Under the pieces are notes generated by a model. It had not been told where the DNA came from. It searched no databases and worked only from the letters and a program-made list of their open reading frames with translations. Positions 20,115 to 32,058 of a stretch of DNA of 64,000 nucleotides are shown here, one piece after another. The translations under genes were made by a program, and so were the position numbers. Origin of the DNA: Akebia trifoliata (taxonomy: Eukaryota; Streptophyta; Magnoliopsida; Ranunculales; Lardizabalaceae); NCBI GenBank assembly GCA_017979445.1, contig CM030714.1:18471892-18535891 (forward strand), read 5' to 3'. Each line of letters begins with the position of its first letter. The first letter of the stretch is position 1.

Positions 20115-21806
20115 TGTAGACACCTCATTTTTGTACTCGCCTGATTAATCAACTCGTCAACCCGATCGCAACGATTCCCAATGATGGATGTTATTCCAAT
20201 GCTTTATTTTGTTACCAGATATGTTTCAGAAATCCGGATGAGGTATCTCGAACATACAAAACATTAGAAACCACGCTACGCTAGGAAAATACGACTCCAG
20301 AAACATAAAAATCATCATCTTGCAGACCCAAAAAAAAGTTTCACGATAAAAATCACTAAAAATTGACCAAATTACCAAAATACCCCTAACATCAAAATAA
20401 CCCTAAAGCCTACGTTACGATTAGGAAAATCCTTTCAAACACATCAAATAATAAATCAAAATCAAATAAATCATTTCACCAATTTTAACATAATTTGACA
20501 AAATTACGAAAATGCCCCTCATAAAGTTCACGTCCATTTCACACAAAAATTTCATAAATGACACAAACCAATATTTCCATTGAATTCCTTACGAAAAATC
20601 GATTCTAAAATATCCTAGAACATTAAAAACCGACTTAAAACGTGAAAAGTCCTCTCCAGGGGTAAAATGATAATTTCACCATTTTCATAATTAAAATTTT
20701 TGAAATTAATAAATAAAACATTAAATAATTAAAGTGAAACATTAATGAAATTAATTTAAAATTTTGAATCAAAGAAATCGATCAATCGGACTCTCAGGCA
20801 AAATTGTTGAGGGTTCGTGAGATATTTCTTTAAGGACCCCTCCATTTGGGGGTCCAAAGAATTAAAGATATAATGGAGGGGGGTTCTCCAAAAATTTAAA
20901 GCCAATCAAGAAAGACTAAATTCAAGGTATTAAAGTCAATTAAGCAAGGCTGAAGTCAAAATTAAAGTCAATTACGCAAGACTAAAGTCAAGATATTAAA
21001 AGTCAATCAATTAAGACTAAAGTCAAAATATTAAAAGTCAATCAAATAAGACCAAAAGTCAAAATCATAATAGAGTTCTAATTAAATAATAACTCTATCT
21101 AATAGAGTTCTAATTAAAACACAACTCCACCTAAAATAATTCTAATTAAAACACAACTCTACCTAAAACAATTATAACTAAAACACAACTCTAATTAAAC
21201 ACTAACTCTATCTAAATCAATCCCTAAAAAAATCTATAAATAAAGGTCCCCACACCCTATTTTCGTATCAAATCATAAATCCTAAAAGAAGTAGGTCTAA
21301 AAGCCCCTTAGCCTCCCATAAACCCTAGTTTTGGAGCCCCAACTCCTTACCTAACATCCCTTATTCGATTTTAGTCTAAAAAACACCTAGAACCCCTTCG
21401 AAAACACCCAAAAACTCATAACAAACTCGAAGAATCCAGATAAAAAAAAGAGATACCTTGCTTCGGAGATCAGAAATCAAATCTGGAGACAGAACGAAGT
21501 AAGAAATACGATACAAGGAGTAATTTTTATCAGATCTGAGGGAACAAGGTCTTTGCTATTGGAAATGTATAATTTTTAATTTTTTTTTTATTATCTAGGT
21601 TTTTTAGCAATGTAACTTATTTGGGAAATTAGTAGAGACCGACTTTGGCCGGGCGGGGTTGGTGCCTAACACCTTCCAAACCCGTAATGTGATCCCTGGA
21701 TTCAATTTTTCTTTAGTAGATTGGTCTCTTTATCCGTTTAGAGTCAATTGATCGGTTCCTAGACCGTAATAACTAAGTGGCGACTCCCAATCCTCAAGGG
21801 TCAACA
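20115..21806 (+). repeat. 3' LTR of element B
   Basis: Starts TGTAGACACC. The end is probably GTCAACA at 21806, although TTTCA at 21843 is possible. The right part has the family-wide block GGTGCCTAACACCTTCC and TGGCGACTCC, also present in the LTRs of elements 1, 3, 4 and 6. An AATTAAAGTCAA-type repeat fills about 20900-21070 and a TCTAATTAAAACACAACTC-type repeat about 21070-21200. It abuts the protease region of element C, into which element B appears to have inserted. Confidence 0.75.
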
Positions 21807-21843
21807 GTGGATCCGCGCATCCCGCGGATCAAGGGCGCTTTCA

Positions 21844-22743
21844 GTAGAGAACTTAATCCGAGCTAGTCAAACTCTAGATGTACCATTCATAGATGTGTAA
21901 ATGAAAAAAAACAAGGTAATGTACCATTTTTACCAGTTAATTATTGTCAACCACATTGAAAAAAGAAAGGAGAAAGCAAGAGCAGAGTTGTCGAGGGCAA
22001 ACTTGATGATTCGACGAATAATGAAGGAAACCGACTATCAACCCAAGCAGGGTTTGGGGCAAGGTGGAAAAGCCAGAACTACTCCAATTATTACAAGTAA
22101 GCATACTCCTTACTTTGGTCTCTATTTTAGAGCCACAAAGAAAGATATTGCTAACATGAATGACAAGAAAATGAAACTTCGGTTAACGAGACGACAAAAT
22201 CGAGAGCCAAATGTTTGGAACCTGGGTAAGATTCCTCACATCAACATCAGCTTCCCGAAATCGCAAGTTAGAGCCGACAGTCTATCAGAACCACTGCCAA
22301 CAAGGTCAGCTAGGAAAAAGAAAATAGTGAGTTTCAAACCCCGACACATTCATGAAGACTTAGTTGTTGAGTCCCAATCATCCTTCATGGAGGGCATTAA
22401 TGTCTTATTCAATGGGGACTCCAACAAAAGTCCACAAGAAATAATGGGAGAACCTACACCTGTCGAATCCCTTATAAGCAAAGAAAATGAGTCACCTTTT
22501 CCCATTGGCATTAACTGGGCATCAGTCTTCATCTCACCAAGCTTAGGAGGGACTATGCCTAATTCTAACAAAATTCAATCGAAAATCTTGGTCATCTCTG
22601 AACCACTAAAAGAACCACCATCTCCCCTCATCTACCCCATCAAAGAAGGAGAGATTTTGAACAATTAGGAAGAATTTCCTATCACACTCGAGGCTGTTTA
22701 GGCTTCCAAAAAAAATGCCGTTAGGCAAAATCAATTTGCCTGA
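21844..22743 (+). pseudogene. Protease C-terminal region of element C
   Basis: Homologous to element 1 from about 7615 to 8533: VPFIDV, NHIEKRKEKARAELSRANLM, the G-patch-like DYQPKQGLGQGGKA and TPYFGLYF, then the conserved tail. In-frame stops occur near 21898, 22666 and 22711. The left end is lost at the element B junction. The conserved AAAAAAAATGCCGTTAGG and the stop TAA match element 1. Confidence 0.85.
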
Positions 22744-22984
22744 GGATCATAACAAGCCCTCGTCCTCAGGTAAAGACTGTTTTGAGAGCTCCTTATCTTT
22801 ACTAATTCATGAATGCTCTTCTTATTTTAGATGTCCAGAAAATAATATCCAAAAATAAATAAATAATCAAATAACATTAAAAAATTAAAAAAATAAAAAG
22901 TCTTCAAATATCAAAAAAATAAAAAAGCTTTCAAAATCTCAAAAAATAGATATTTTTCATAAACCAAAAAAAGAGTTTTCTTAG
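22744..22984 (+). other. PRO-RT spacer of element C
   Basis: Counterpart of 8534-8774. It keeps AGGTAAAG, TTTACTAATT, CTTATTTTAG and the distal GAGTTTTCTTAG. That four separate splice-like signals survive in a decayed copy favours a real intron. Confidence 0.5.
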
Positions 22985-23757
22985 AATTTAAGAGGTTTGT
23001 CTCAATCGAATGGACTTTTGGACATAACAGAATATGAATAGGATAAGTATGACTTCGATCTCGAACTTGAATTCGATCTCATGGAAATTGAGGAAGAGTC
23101 AGAGGATGAAGTGGAATACCCTTCTAAAGAAATCAAGGACCTAGAACGACATAAAAAGGGTGTTTAACCAAACATTGAGGATACAGACTCGGTTAATCTC
23201 AGCATTGAAGAAGACCGATATGTTTTAACAATCGGAGCCTTGTTAATCCTTCAGTAGAAAAAAAAATGATTGAACTACTTTGTAATTATCAAGACATCTT
23301 CGCTTGGTCCTATAGAGATATGTCTGGTTTAGATAGAGATCTCGTTGTTCATAAGCTATTAATTGCTCCTGGGAGCAAGTCGATTAAGTAAAAATTGAGA
23401 AGACTCAAACCATAATGGACACTCAAAGTCAAAGACAAAGTGATGAAACAGTTCAAAACAGGATTTCTCGTAGTCTCCACGTACCCCGAATGACTAGCCA
23501 ATGTCATTCTCGTATCGAAGAAGGACGAAAAAGTACGAATGTGTGTCGATTATCAAGATTTGAATAAAGTCAATCCTAAGGATGATTTTTCACTATCCCA
23601 CACTAACACTCTAGTCGATAGCACAGCAGGACATGGCATGTTCTCATTCATGGATGGTTTCTCAGGCTACAATCAAATAAAAATGACAAAAGAAGACCAG
23701 GAGAAGACAACATTCATCACACCCTGGGGCACTTTTCATTACAAAGTCATATGTTCC
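22985..23757 (+). pseudogene. pol: Reverse transcriptase N-terminal half, element C
   Basis: Matches element 1 RT through MCVDYQDLNKVNPKDDF, SFMDGFSGYNQI and TPWGTFHYKV. Homology stops abruptly at about 23750, before the YVDD motif. Several stops lie upstream (for example near 23166 and 23389). The broken end joins unrelated sequence, so it is a deletion or insertion breakpoint. Confidence 0.88.
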
Positions 23758-24517
23758 GTTTTGTGAATGCAATCGACTCGAACCTCAATAGGCCTCTATA
23801 GAATGATATCAATTATTAAGGCTTCCATAGGTCTCACGAGTGTTTGTGAACTTATGGGAATGGGTATAGGATGAAGTGGTGTGAGTCATTTTGGGGACCC
23901 ATGGGCTCGATGGTGAGTGATATGGAGAGGCATGTGATTTTTGAAGGCCTGATTCGATCCCATATGATCGTAGTGAGTTCCCACGTGCTCGGTATACATT
24001 TTGAGGGCTTTTGAGAATTTTGATCGCATTTATCTAGCATGTGGGAGTCTCAATTATTTTTCATGTAATTTTAAGGTTTCGAGACATGAGATGACTGTTA
24101 TGTGGTCCTGAGTTTTCAAAAACTCAAATAATTCAAGGCCCAAAAGGTAAAAAAATGTTCTGGTCCGTGTTTTCGACACGAATAAGCTTTTGAATCTTTC
24201 CTCCATGTTGGGAGCACAGATAAGTCATTTTGGAATTCATCTATGCCTTAAGCATGGATAAGTCAACTTTGCCTTCATCAGTACTCTCAATACGGATAAG
24301 CCAGTTTTGATTTCATCCGTACTTTAGGTACGGATAAGTCAACTTTGATTTCATCTATGTTTAAATCACGGACTAGTACGATTTACTTCATAATTTAAGC
24401 CTGTTTCACCATTGATTTTGCCCTATCATTTTACTTTTCACGATTTTTTACTTCTTTTTTTCATATTTTGGACTGATTTTTGTTTTCCTTCTTCTTCAAT
24501 GCTTATTCCCAAGTCCC
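23758..24517 (+). other. Sequence upstream of the PMD ORF, with leader-like hairpins at 24150-24400
   Basis: 23758-24140 is unrecognised single-copy sequence. From 24150 to 24400 there are CTGGTCCGTGTTTTCGACACG and repeated ATACGGATAAGTC words that resemble the hairpin cluster in the leaders of elements 1 and 3, in plus orientation. Either a leader fragment of another element has joined here, or this is the promoter side of the antisense PMD gene. Confidence 0.4.
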
Positions 24518-26112
24518 ATGGAGATGCTTTCTATTCTTCCTAACTTGAAAAGGTATGGCATTATTGATCCTTTCTTGAGTAGTTGGATATATAGCATAGA
24601 TAGTAATGAGAAAGTTCAATGGGATTTGAATAAATTAGGATTCACACTTTCATTGCTAAAAATTCTATTGCAATGGAGTTTGATTGAGGCAATGTTGGGG
24701 TGTTGGGTTCCCGAACTCAACCTCTTTCGATTTGGGGAACATGAGATGACTCCCACTATTGAGGAGATTGAAGTGTTGTTGGGTCTCAAGATGTCTGGTG
24801 TGGTCGTTGTTCCACGTTTGCGTGATGGTTATTGAGGTGAAGCTTCTGATTTCTTAAAGATAAATCACAAGTTTTTGAAAATCCCAGATGGTGGATCGAT
24901 TTTGAAAATAATGTCGAGATCTTTCTTAGTTGAGTGTCTTACAGATCCCTCGAGACTGTTGGTTCATTTTAATGCTCTCACTTTAATGGTGGTGAGGCAA
25001 CTCTTGTTTCCTGGTGGTAGGGACATTTTGGACCTTTCTCTCATTCACTTGATACAACAAGCCCGGGAGGGATGCTGATTGGTATCGATGCTCCTGAGTG
25101 AGATGTTCCAATCCCTTACGGCTTATTCGTCTGGTCATGATCGAATTTTTTAAGGATGTGCTCCACTCCTGCAGGTAAATTTTAAATTTAGCGTAGATAA
25201 AATTTAAATATTTTAATTTTCAAAAGTTTAGAATGCTCCTATACTTTTAGCTTTGGTTCATGGATCACGTGGCTTCAACCGAAGCTCTTAATCGCTCGTT
25301 TTGCATTAATGCCAATCTTATTCTCATGATGTCGAGGCGAGTTGCTTCCTTATTCTCAGGTGGTAAAGAGGAATGGTATAATTTTTTTTGCAATCTTGAT
25401 TATGAAGAGTTGAGATGGGTCGGTGCATTCCAACCTCGAGGGTCACCTGTGACTGCTTTTGATGGGGTTCGTTTCCTTGTCTTGATCGATCTTCATGGGT
25501 CGACTCACTATATACCACTTCAGGTTTTCTGATAATTTGACTATGATCAGGGTATGCTCATCTCTAAGAATTTTAGCGAACTAGTTGGTCCTTTATCAAC
25601 CGTCCTTCTAAGTCGACTCATGAAAGAATGAAGCCGATTTGAGGTTTTGAGTAGACCCATATTTACACCATACCTATTCCCATCATACTTGCATTGGATT
25701 CAATAACTCATCTCTAGGAGGCAATTAGTGTCGATGGTACCCCAAGCACGTCCTGGTGCTTCATCTTTCTTTGGTTATCAAGATCGAGTGGAGGAGTCCC
25801 AAACTGATGATCGTAGAATTTAGGCTATTTGGCTTAAGTTTCGAGAAGAAGATGCAAGGAGAGATTGCTCGACTGACATCCGAACTTGCACAATCAAGGT
25901 CTAGTGATAGCAATGAAGTTGTTAGGCTTCGAGCCGAAGTTGTTGAGTTGAGGGACAGGCTTGTCTAGAGTTCTCATTTTGATGACTTTGCAACATATTT
26001 GGTGAGTAGTGACGTTTTGGATGCTGAAAGAGTGATGACTAGCCAGGTTGCCGGGATCCGTGCTTTGGAAGAATACCTTGACTCCTTTTTCATTTCTTAC
26101 CATGATGTTTGA
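24518..26112 (+). pseudogene. Plant mobile domain (PMD) ORF, antisense to element 3
   Basis: ATG at 24518, final TGA at 26110-26112. The first exon has WVPELNLFRFGEHEMTPTIE, EIEVLLGLKMSG, then LFPGGRDILDLSLIHL and PLLQ. The second has LWFMDHVASTEALNRSF, YEELRWVGAFQP and THYIPLQVF. This is the arrangement of plant mobile domain proteins (MAIN/MAIL family and their transposon-borne relatives). The C-terminal part is helical, coiled-coil-like (ARLTSELAQSRSSDSNEVVR, LRAEVVELRDRL). Stops at 24833, 25076 and 25151 and later frame changes make it a pseudogene. Its C-terminal tail also exists, on the antisense strand, in elements 1 and 4, so it belonged to the retroelement and was transcribed against it. 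Confidence 0.8.
25175..25250 (+). other. Intron in the PMD ORF, 76 bp
   Basis: CAG|GTAAAT donor and CTATACTTTTAG acceptor flank an AT-rich segment with stops. The upstream frame ends exactly at a codon boundary (LLQ) and resumes in a different frame at LWFMDHV, a normal PMD junction. Size, AT content and phase fit a plant intron. It can only be spliced from a plus-strand transcript. Confidence 0.75.
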
Positions 26113-27398
26113 TGGGTTACGTTTTATATTCCCATTTTTTATATTTTCTTGACATTATCTGAATGTATGTACAATATTAAAAGATTTAATGCAAAGAAAA
26201 TAGGTTTTGTACTTACTTGACCTCAGGTGTATCTATTGTTCTTGAAAACACAAAGTTTCATTGAATAAGTCCTAAGTTTATCAACATTGGCCAAAATAGT
26301 AATTTTTTTGAATTTTATGAAATGTCTTTATCAAATAAGTATGATAATTTCAGAGTTTGTAAAATCATTGGTTGTGAAGGTCTTGGTATTGTCGCCAACC
26401 ATAGAGGATACGAGTATCAATTGTTCTTTCGTAGAATCATCTCCATTACCCAGGTATTGTAAGATTATTATTTGTTTGGGCCTCGGGATTTTGAAAAGAT
26501 TTTGCCATTCATAGTTTATACTCTTGTGGGCCAGGAGTTCTCTCTTTTTTTATTTAATTTTTTTTGTTTTTTTATTTATTTTTTTTTGTTTCTTTGCCCT
26601 AATTGCCCCTGGCGCCAGTTATGATTTTCACCAAACCCGATTTCTACATTTTTGTGCATCGACGTCCTTTTTAAGATTTTTATCGTGCCGATGGCTTTGA
26701 TCTTGTCATAGTTTGATTCTTTTACTCATAGCACCCTTTCAAGTTTTTACTATGCCCTTTCAAAGTATGCTTGTATTTTTTGGATTTTTACATTACAGTT
26801 CTTTCTCGGTGTCTCTGTGTCTTTGTGGCTTAGCGACTCAAGTTGAGCTGCGAGATCGACGACTCTACTCTTGTAGTGGCGCTCTTTCTTGAGTAATTGC
26901 TCTAGATTTTTCTTTCGAGTTTACTGACATCTTTTCGTGGTTTGACAACTCAAGTTGAGATGCGAGATCGACTACTTTATACTTCAAGACATTCTTTTTT
27001 TCGAATATCCAACCTGGATTCCCCTCTCGAGTCTTCCAACGACTAACAAGATTTTGAGGTCCTGACCAAGTCATAAGATCATTGGTACTACCATCATCAT
27101 TGTGTTGCCCTATAATATTTCCTGATCAGAAAGGACTTTTAGTGGGACGAAATGTTGGCTTAGGCTAATGGTAATGGAATGATACAAAAATGTTAAGGTC
27201 TGGGTTTGTCTAGAATGGGTTAGACATGAGGTTCATTTATTTTAATTTTGAAAAAAATGATCTATGTTTACTCCCAGTGTTTCTCGAACTTGTTTTGGCT
27301 GGAGATTTGGGTCGAGCTCAAGATCAAGTGTTTGAGTTTTTTGAGTTTTTTGTATTTTTAGCCGTTCACGGTATATCTTCACCCGGGCCAGGAGTATA
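26113..27398 (-). other. 3' region of element 3, distal part
   Basis: Reverse complement of the element 1 region of about 12440-13660: TACACCTGAGG, the GGCGCCAGGGGCAAT block, the duplicated DLASQLE-coding segment and the CTCCTGGCCCG module. It is separated from the rest of element 3 by the solo LTR at 27399. It runs directly into the tail end of the antisense PMD ORF. Confidence 0.8.
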
Positions 27399-29447
27399 TG
27401 TAGACATGAGAAAGTTTGTTTTCGAACCTCAATACTACGTGGTTTGGAGTAGCAACCATTTTTTTTTTGGAAATGGGTGTGAATGGGCACTCGAATCAAT
27501 TTTTTGAAAATCATTTTTTCATGACATTGTAATGACTCTCATTCATGAAAAATGTATAGTCTACCTAAGATCTAAGTAAGGGGATTTGGTTAGAGAATGG
27601 AGAAGGTGTTAAACACCCTATTATCTCCACCTAAGGTGGTTACCTTTAGATTTGGCCATTTTTGAAAAAATTAACATGATAAGAAAAATGCATGAGATGC
27701 ATAAAGTGGGTGTGTGCACATGGTGTGTATGTACCCCTATGAAAGAGGATTTAATGTTAGTGTTGATATGAGGAATATCCTATGGAAGAGGATATCCTAT
27801 GAAATCAACACATTTTTTGCATGAGTTTAAATGTTGATTTAAGATTTTAGAGAAGTTCCATGAATGGAGTTTCCTTAAATCCATAACCTTAATACATACA
27901 TACTTAGTTAGAAACTTAGTGTATTAGCCCTATCGAGAGAGCTACACAATTCTTCACCATTGCCAAGCATGCGTGGTGTGTGTGCATAGTGTACATTATG
28001 ATGCATGAGATAAGATGGATTTAAAAAAAACTTCAACCTCCATCCTTTCGACCAAACCACCTCAAGCATTACATGCCCAAGGTTGAGGTTCAATCTACGC
28101 AGGATGAAGGAGGGTTCTTCATTACACCCTAGGGCTTCTAAAAAAGAAAAGAGAAGGATAGAAGAAGAAGATGCAAAAGTTAAAATAAAATAATATAAGA
28201 CCTATCTACACCCACCTTGTCCCTTTGGAAGTTTTGAATGAACTTGAGCTTTGAGAGAAGAACTTAAAGGTTGAATGATTTAGTTGAGGGTAAAAGATGA
28301 GAGTTGTTGAGTAAAAGATTGGGAGATGAGAGAATGAGTGGAGATTTTATAGAGTTTTAGGTTGGAAGATAGGGGCTTAAGAGCATCTTTATTCATAGAA
28401 AATGAGGGTATTTATAGAGTTTTTGAAAAACTTTTGGGGATAAAGTGGTCCAATCCTAAAAATAAAGAAAATGGACATGATGATTAAGTTATTTTCTTTT
28501 TAGATTTTTCATTTGTATGAGGGTAAAGATGACATTTGTGAAGAAATCCTAAAAGTATTCTTTGATCTTTGGTTTTTTGGTAAATAGAGGTGAGAGAATA
28601 AAAAATACTTTTGTGAGGATAAATAAGGGGTGACATGTGGAAAGGTGGAGTGGTAGGTGAAAAGTAGACATTGGTTCATTTGTAAATAGCCCATAAAGCA
28701 AAGGTAAAAGTATATTTTTGAAATAGACTACTAAGAGAACAAAAGTACTTTTGGGAAGGTGAGTGGGAGAGTGACATGTGTAAAGGTGAAGTGGTAGGTG
28801 AAAAGTAGACCTTGGTTCATTTGTAAATAACTCATAAAGCAAGGGTGAAAGTATACTTTTGAAATGGACCCATGGGAGAGCTCTATGTATGTACTTGAAG
28901 ATTCTCACCTTTTGAGGGTATGATTGGAAGTTGTCTCAACTTTATGGATTATTACCAAAGACCAAGAACCTTTTCGGTTTGACCAACCTTTTTGGGAAGG
29001 GCATTTTTGGATTTTCACAATGGGGAGTTGACTCTCCAATTAGATAATGCATTGGGTATTGGGGGCTTATGAGAGATCAACATGTGTCATCTTTTGAGGG
29101 CGGTGAGAGAATGGGCTTAGAATGGACTTTGTTTATGGATAATGGGTATTTAAGGCTATGGACTTTGTTTATGGATAATGGACTAAGGATATGGGCTTTG
29201 TTTATGGATAATGGGCTAAGGTCTTGAGGTGACTTGGTTTGATTAAGATATGGACTTTGTTTATGGACTTGGGTTAGGGTGTGGGTGATGGATATGGATT
29301 TAAAGTGGATTAGGGACAAGATTGACTTGCATGGGAATGATGCCAAATGGCAAAGCAGGCCCGTTGAGTGGCTTAAGTTCTAAATCGGAATCAATTCAAG
29401 AAAATTTGGATTTTCCTAACAGGTTCGTACAAATTGGGGTGTCTACA
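27399..29447 (-). mobile_element. Solo LTR (2049 bp) inserted in element 3
   Basis: TGTAGAC...GTCTACA termini. Direct target duplication GTATA at 27394-27398 and 29448-29452. Element 3 sequence continues across it (AAGCATCAAGTA on one side, CTCCTGGCCCG on the other). On the minus strand it starts TGTAGACACCCC and holds a TATAAATA box (28409-28416) and the family block GGTGTTTAACACCTTC, so it is a Tat-like LTR in minus orientation. Inside are a tandem duplication of about 142 bp (28598-28870) and several copies of GGACTTTGTTTATGG (29120-29260). Confidence 0.92.
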
Positions 29448-29452
29448 GTATA

Positions 29453-29696
29453 CTTGATGCTTTCTTTTTCTGATTTTTTATTTTCTTTTCCCTTTTGTCT
29501 CTTTTTTTTTTCTTTCTTTTTTTTTCTTTTTTTTTTCTTTTTCCTATTTTGTTGTTTCATTTTGTAATTGTTGACTTGTCCTAATCTTGGGTTATGAAAC
29601 AAACATGATGGTTCAAAAGGGTTGAACTAGGGTTAGATAGTTATTTTCAGGGTAGCAAAGATGGCCTTTCATCATCTCAGGATCAATTTTTTAGAT
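29453..29696 (-). other. 3' region of element 3, proximal part
   Basis: Continues from integrase: GATGATGAAAGGCCATC, CTAGTTCAACCC and A-rich tracts (T-rich on plus), matching element 1 at 12243-12435. No gene. Confidence 0.8.
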
Positions 29697-30850
29697 TTAG
29701 TATTTCTTGATAGTGTCAACATTGATCGGTTGAGGAAGACTTGTCCGTCTGCTTCTATAAGGATTAGAGCTTTTCCCGTCATTACTTTCTACACAATAAA
29801 TAGTCCCTCATTGTTTGGTCTAAACTTTCTTCTAGCATCTTCTTGGATTGGTAAAATCCTTTTCAAAATAAGGTCTCCTAGTGAGAAATATTTAGGCTTG
29901 ACTTTTTTATTATAAGCACAAGCTATTCGTCATTGATAGATATATCCATGGCAAATGGCTGCAAGGCAGTTCTCTTCAATCAGATTCAGCTGATCAAACA
30001 GAGCTTGAATCCATTCAGTTTCATCCAACTATGTTTTTTTAAGATTCGAAGGGACGGAATCTCAACCTCAATGAGTAAGACTGCTTCCATTCCATATACT
30101 AATGAATACGGAGTTACCCCAGTTGAAGTCCTAAACGAAGATCGATAGGCATGAAGTGAAAAAGACAACATGTCGTGTCAATCCTTGTATGTAACAGCCA
30201 TTTTCTCAATGATTCTTTTAATGTTCTTGTTGGCTGTCTCAACGGCTCCGTTCATCTTAAGTCTATATGGTACCGAGTTGTGATGAGTAATCTGAAAGTC
30301 TTCACACATTTTGATCATATCCTTGTTCTTAAAGTTCTTAGCGTTGTTAGTTACTAATCTGTTAGGAAGCCCGTAATGACAGATTATGTTGTTCTTGACA
30401 AACTTTAGAATATAATTTTTCTTGACATTAGTATACGATGCAGCTTCTACCCATTTGGTGAAGTAGTCGATAGTAACTAAGATGAAACAGTGCCCGTTTG
30501 CAGCCTTCGACGAGATCTATTAGATAATGTCCATCCCCTAGAGTGAGAAGGGCCAAGGTGAGGTCATATTATGCAATTCCGAAAGTGGAGCATTGATCTT
30601 GTTGGCATAAATCTGAAATAGATGGCATTTTCAAACGTGTTGATAGAAATCACTTTCCATTGTAGTCCAATAGTACCTCATTCGCATAATCTTCTTAGCT
30701 AGCATATGACCATTCATGTTAGGTCCACAGACTTCCCCATGTACAGTCTCGATTAGTTGTTTTGCTTCTACTTCTGCTACACATCAGAGTAGGACTTTAT
30801 GATGTGATTTCTTGTATAGAATATTGCTTAAGAAAAATTGGCCTGCCAAT
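29697..30850 (-). pseudogene. pol: Integrase of element 3
   Basis: Close relative of the element 1 integrase with more decay. Recognisable are the zinc-finger region (near 30590-30780), [37 protein letters not shown] and the C-terminal AYNKKVKP. Stops and small frame changes occur throughout. The frame ends early at K-K-Y-stop (29697-29699), two residues before the element 1 end. Confidence 0.9.
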
Positions 30851-32058
30851 TTCTAAATAGTTCTTCGATCATTAGGCGTTGCATCTGATGGAAGTGTTCG
30901 ATTTTCGAGGTATGCCTTAATGTCAGAGTACTAAGGCTTACCTTTGGGCTCTTCTATTTCGACAGGTAGACAATAGGCCAACTCATCTTGAATTCCAATC
31001 TTAATGGGGTCGATGACTAGATCTTCTGAAATACTGATCATGGAAACAAGCGTAACTAGTGCATCTGCGAATTGAGTCTTAGCTCTTGGCATGTACGTGA
31101 ATGAAATCTTATTAAAGCTTGAGCTTAACTCTTTGAGATACTCATGGTAAGGGATTAATCTCTGCTCTCGGGTCTTCTATTCTCCAATCGTCTAATAGAC
31201 TACTAGATTCGAATCTCCGAATACATCGATTTCATCTACTTTGAGATCTAGCGTCACTTTCAATCCTACTATGCATGCTTCGTATTTAGCCTTGTTGTTA
31301 GAACATTGAAACTTCAGTCTGATGGCAATTAGCACGTGGGACCTGTCCGGCTTGATTAGGATTGCCCCTATTTTATTTCCTTCCTGATTTGCTGCTCTAT
31401 TGAAGTACCTTTTCTAGCCTAGTTTTTTATCCTCGTCTTCAATCTCAGTGAGTAATATGGCTTCATTAGGAAAGCTTGTTCTTAATGGCTCATAATCAGA
31501 CAACGGATGCTCGGCTACGTGGTCGACGATGACTTGTCCTTTGATGGCCTTCTGAGTAACATAGGGCATGTCAAACTCAGATAATAATAATTACTATTTT
31601 GTAGTGCAACTTGTCAACGCTGATTTCTCAAAAAGGTACTTCAGGGGGTCCATTCTAGCAATAAGCATAGTTGAGTAACTAAGCAAATAGTAACGTAATT
31701 GTTGAGATGCCCAGACTAATAAATAGCAAGTCTTCTCAAGTATCGAATATTTTGCTTCATACTCTATAAACTTCTTGCTGAGATAATAGATGGCATGTTC
31801 GTTCCATCCCATTTTATCATATTGCCCTAGTACATATCCCATTGATGTCTCTTGCACTGAGATATACATCAACAAAGGTCGCCATGGAGTAGGAGGGAGT
31901 AAGACTGGTAGATTGAGCAGATATTGCTTGATCTTATCGAATGTTTCCTAATAGTTTTTGTTCCACTTCTTTGGTGTATCCTTTATGAGTAGCTTGAAGA
32001 CTGGCTCACAGATAGGTGTGAGTTGAGCAATGAATGTACTAATGTACCGTATTCTCTC
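30851..32058 (-). pseudogene. pol: RNase H and aRNase H of element 3
   Basis: The RT-linked RNase H is open from 31875 to 31594 (LMYISVQETSMGYVLGQ, AIYYLSKKF, YYLLSYSTMLIARMDP). The aRNase H lies at about 31060-31420. Its first catalytic Asp is lost: where element 1 reads YFDGAAN, this copy reads YFNRAAN. Stops are frequent. Domain order is the same as in element 1. Confidence 0.88.

Noticed and set aside
29396..29602. ORFs on both strands rich in Lys or Phe
   Set aside because: They span the T-rich/A-rich tract at the junction of solo LTR and element 3.
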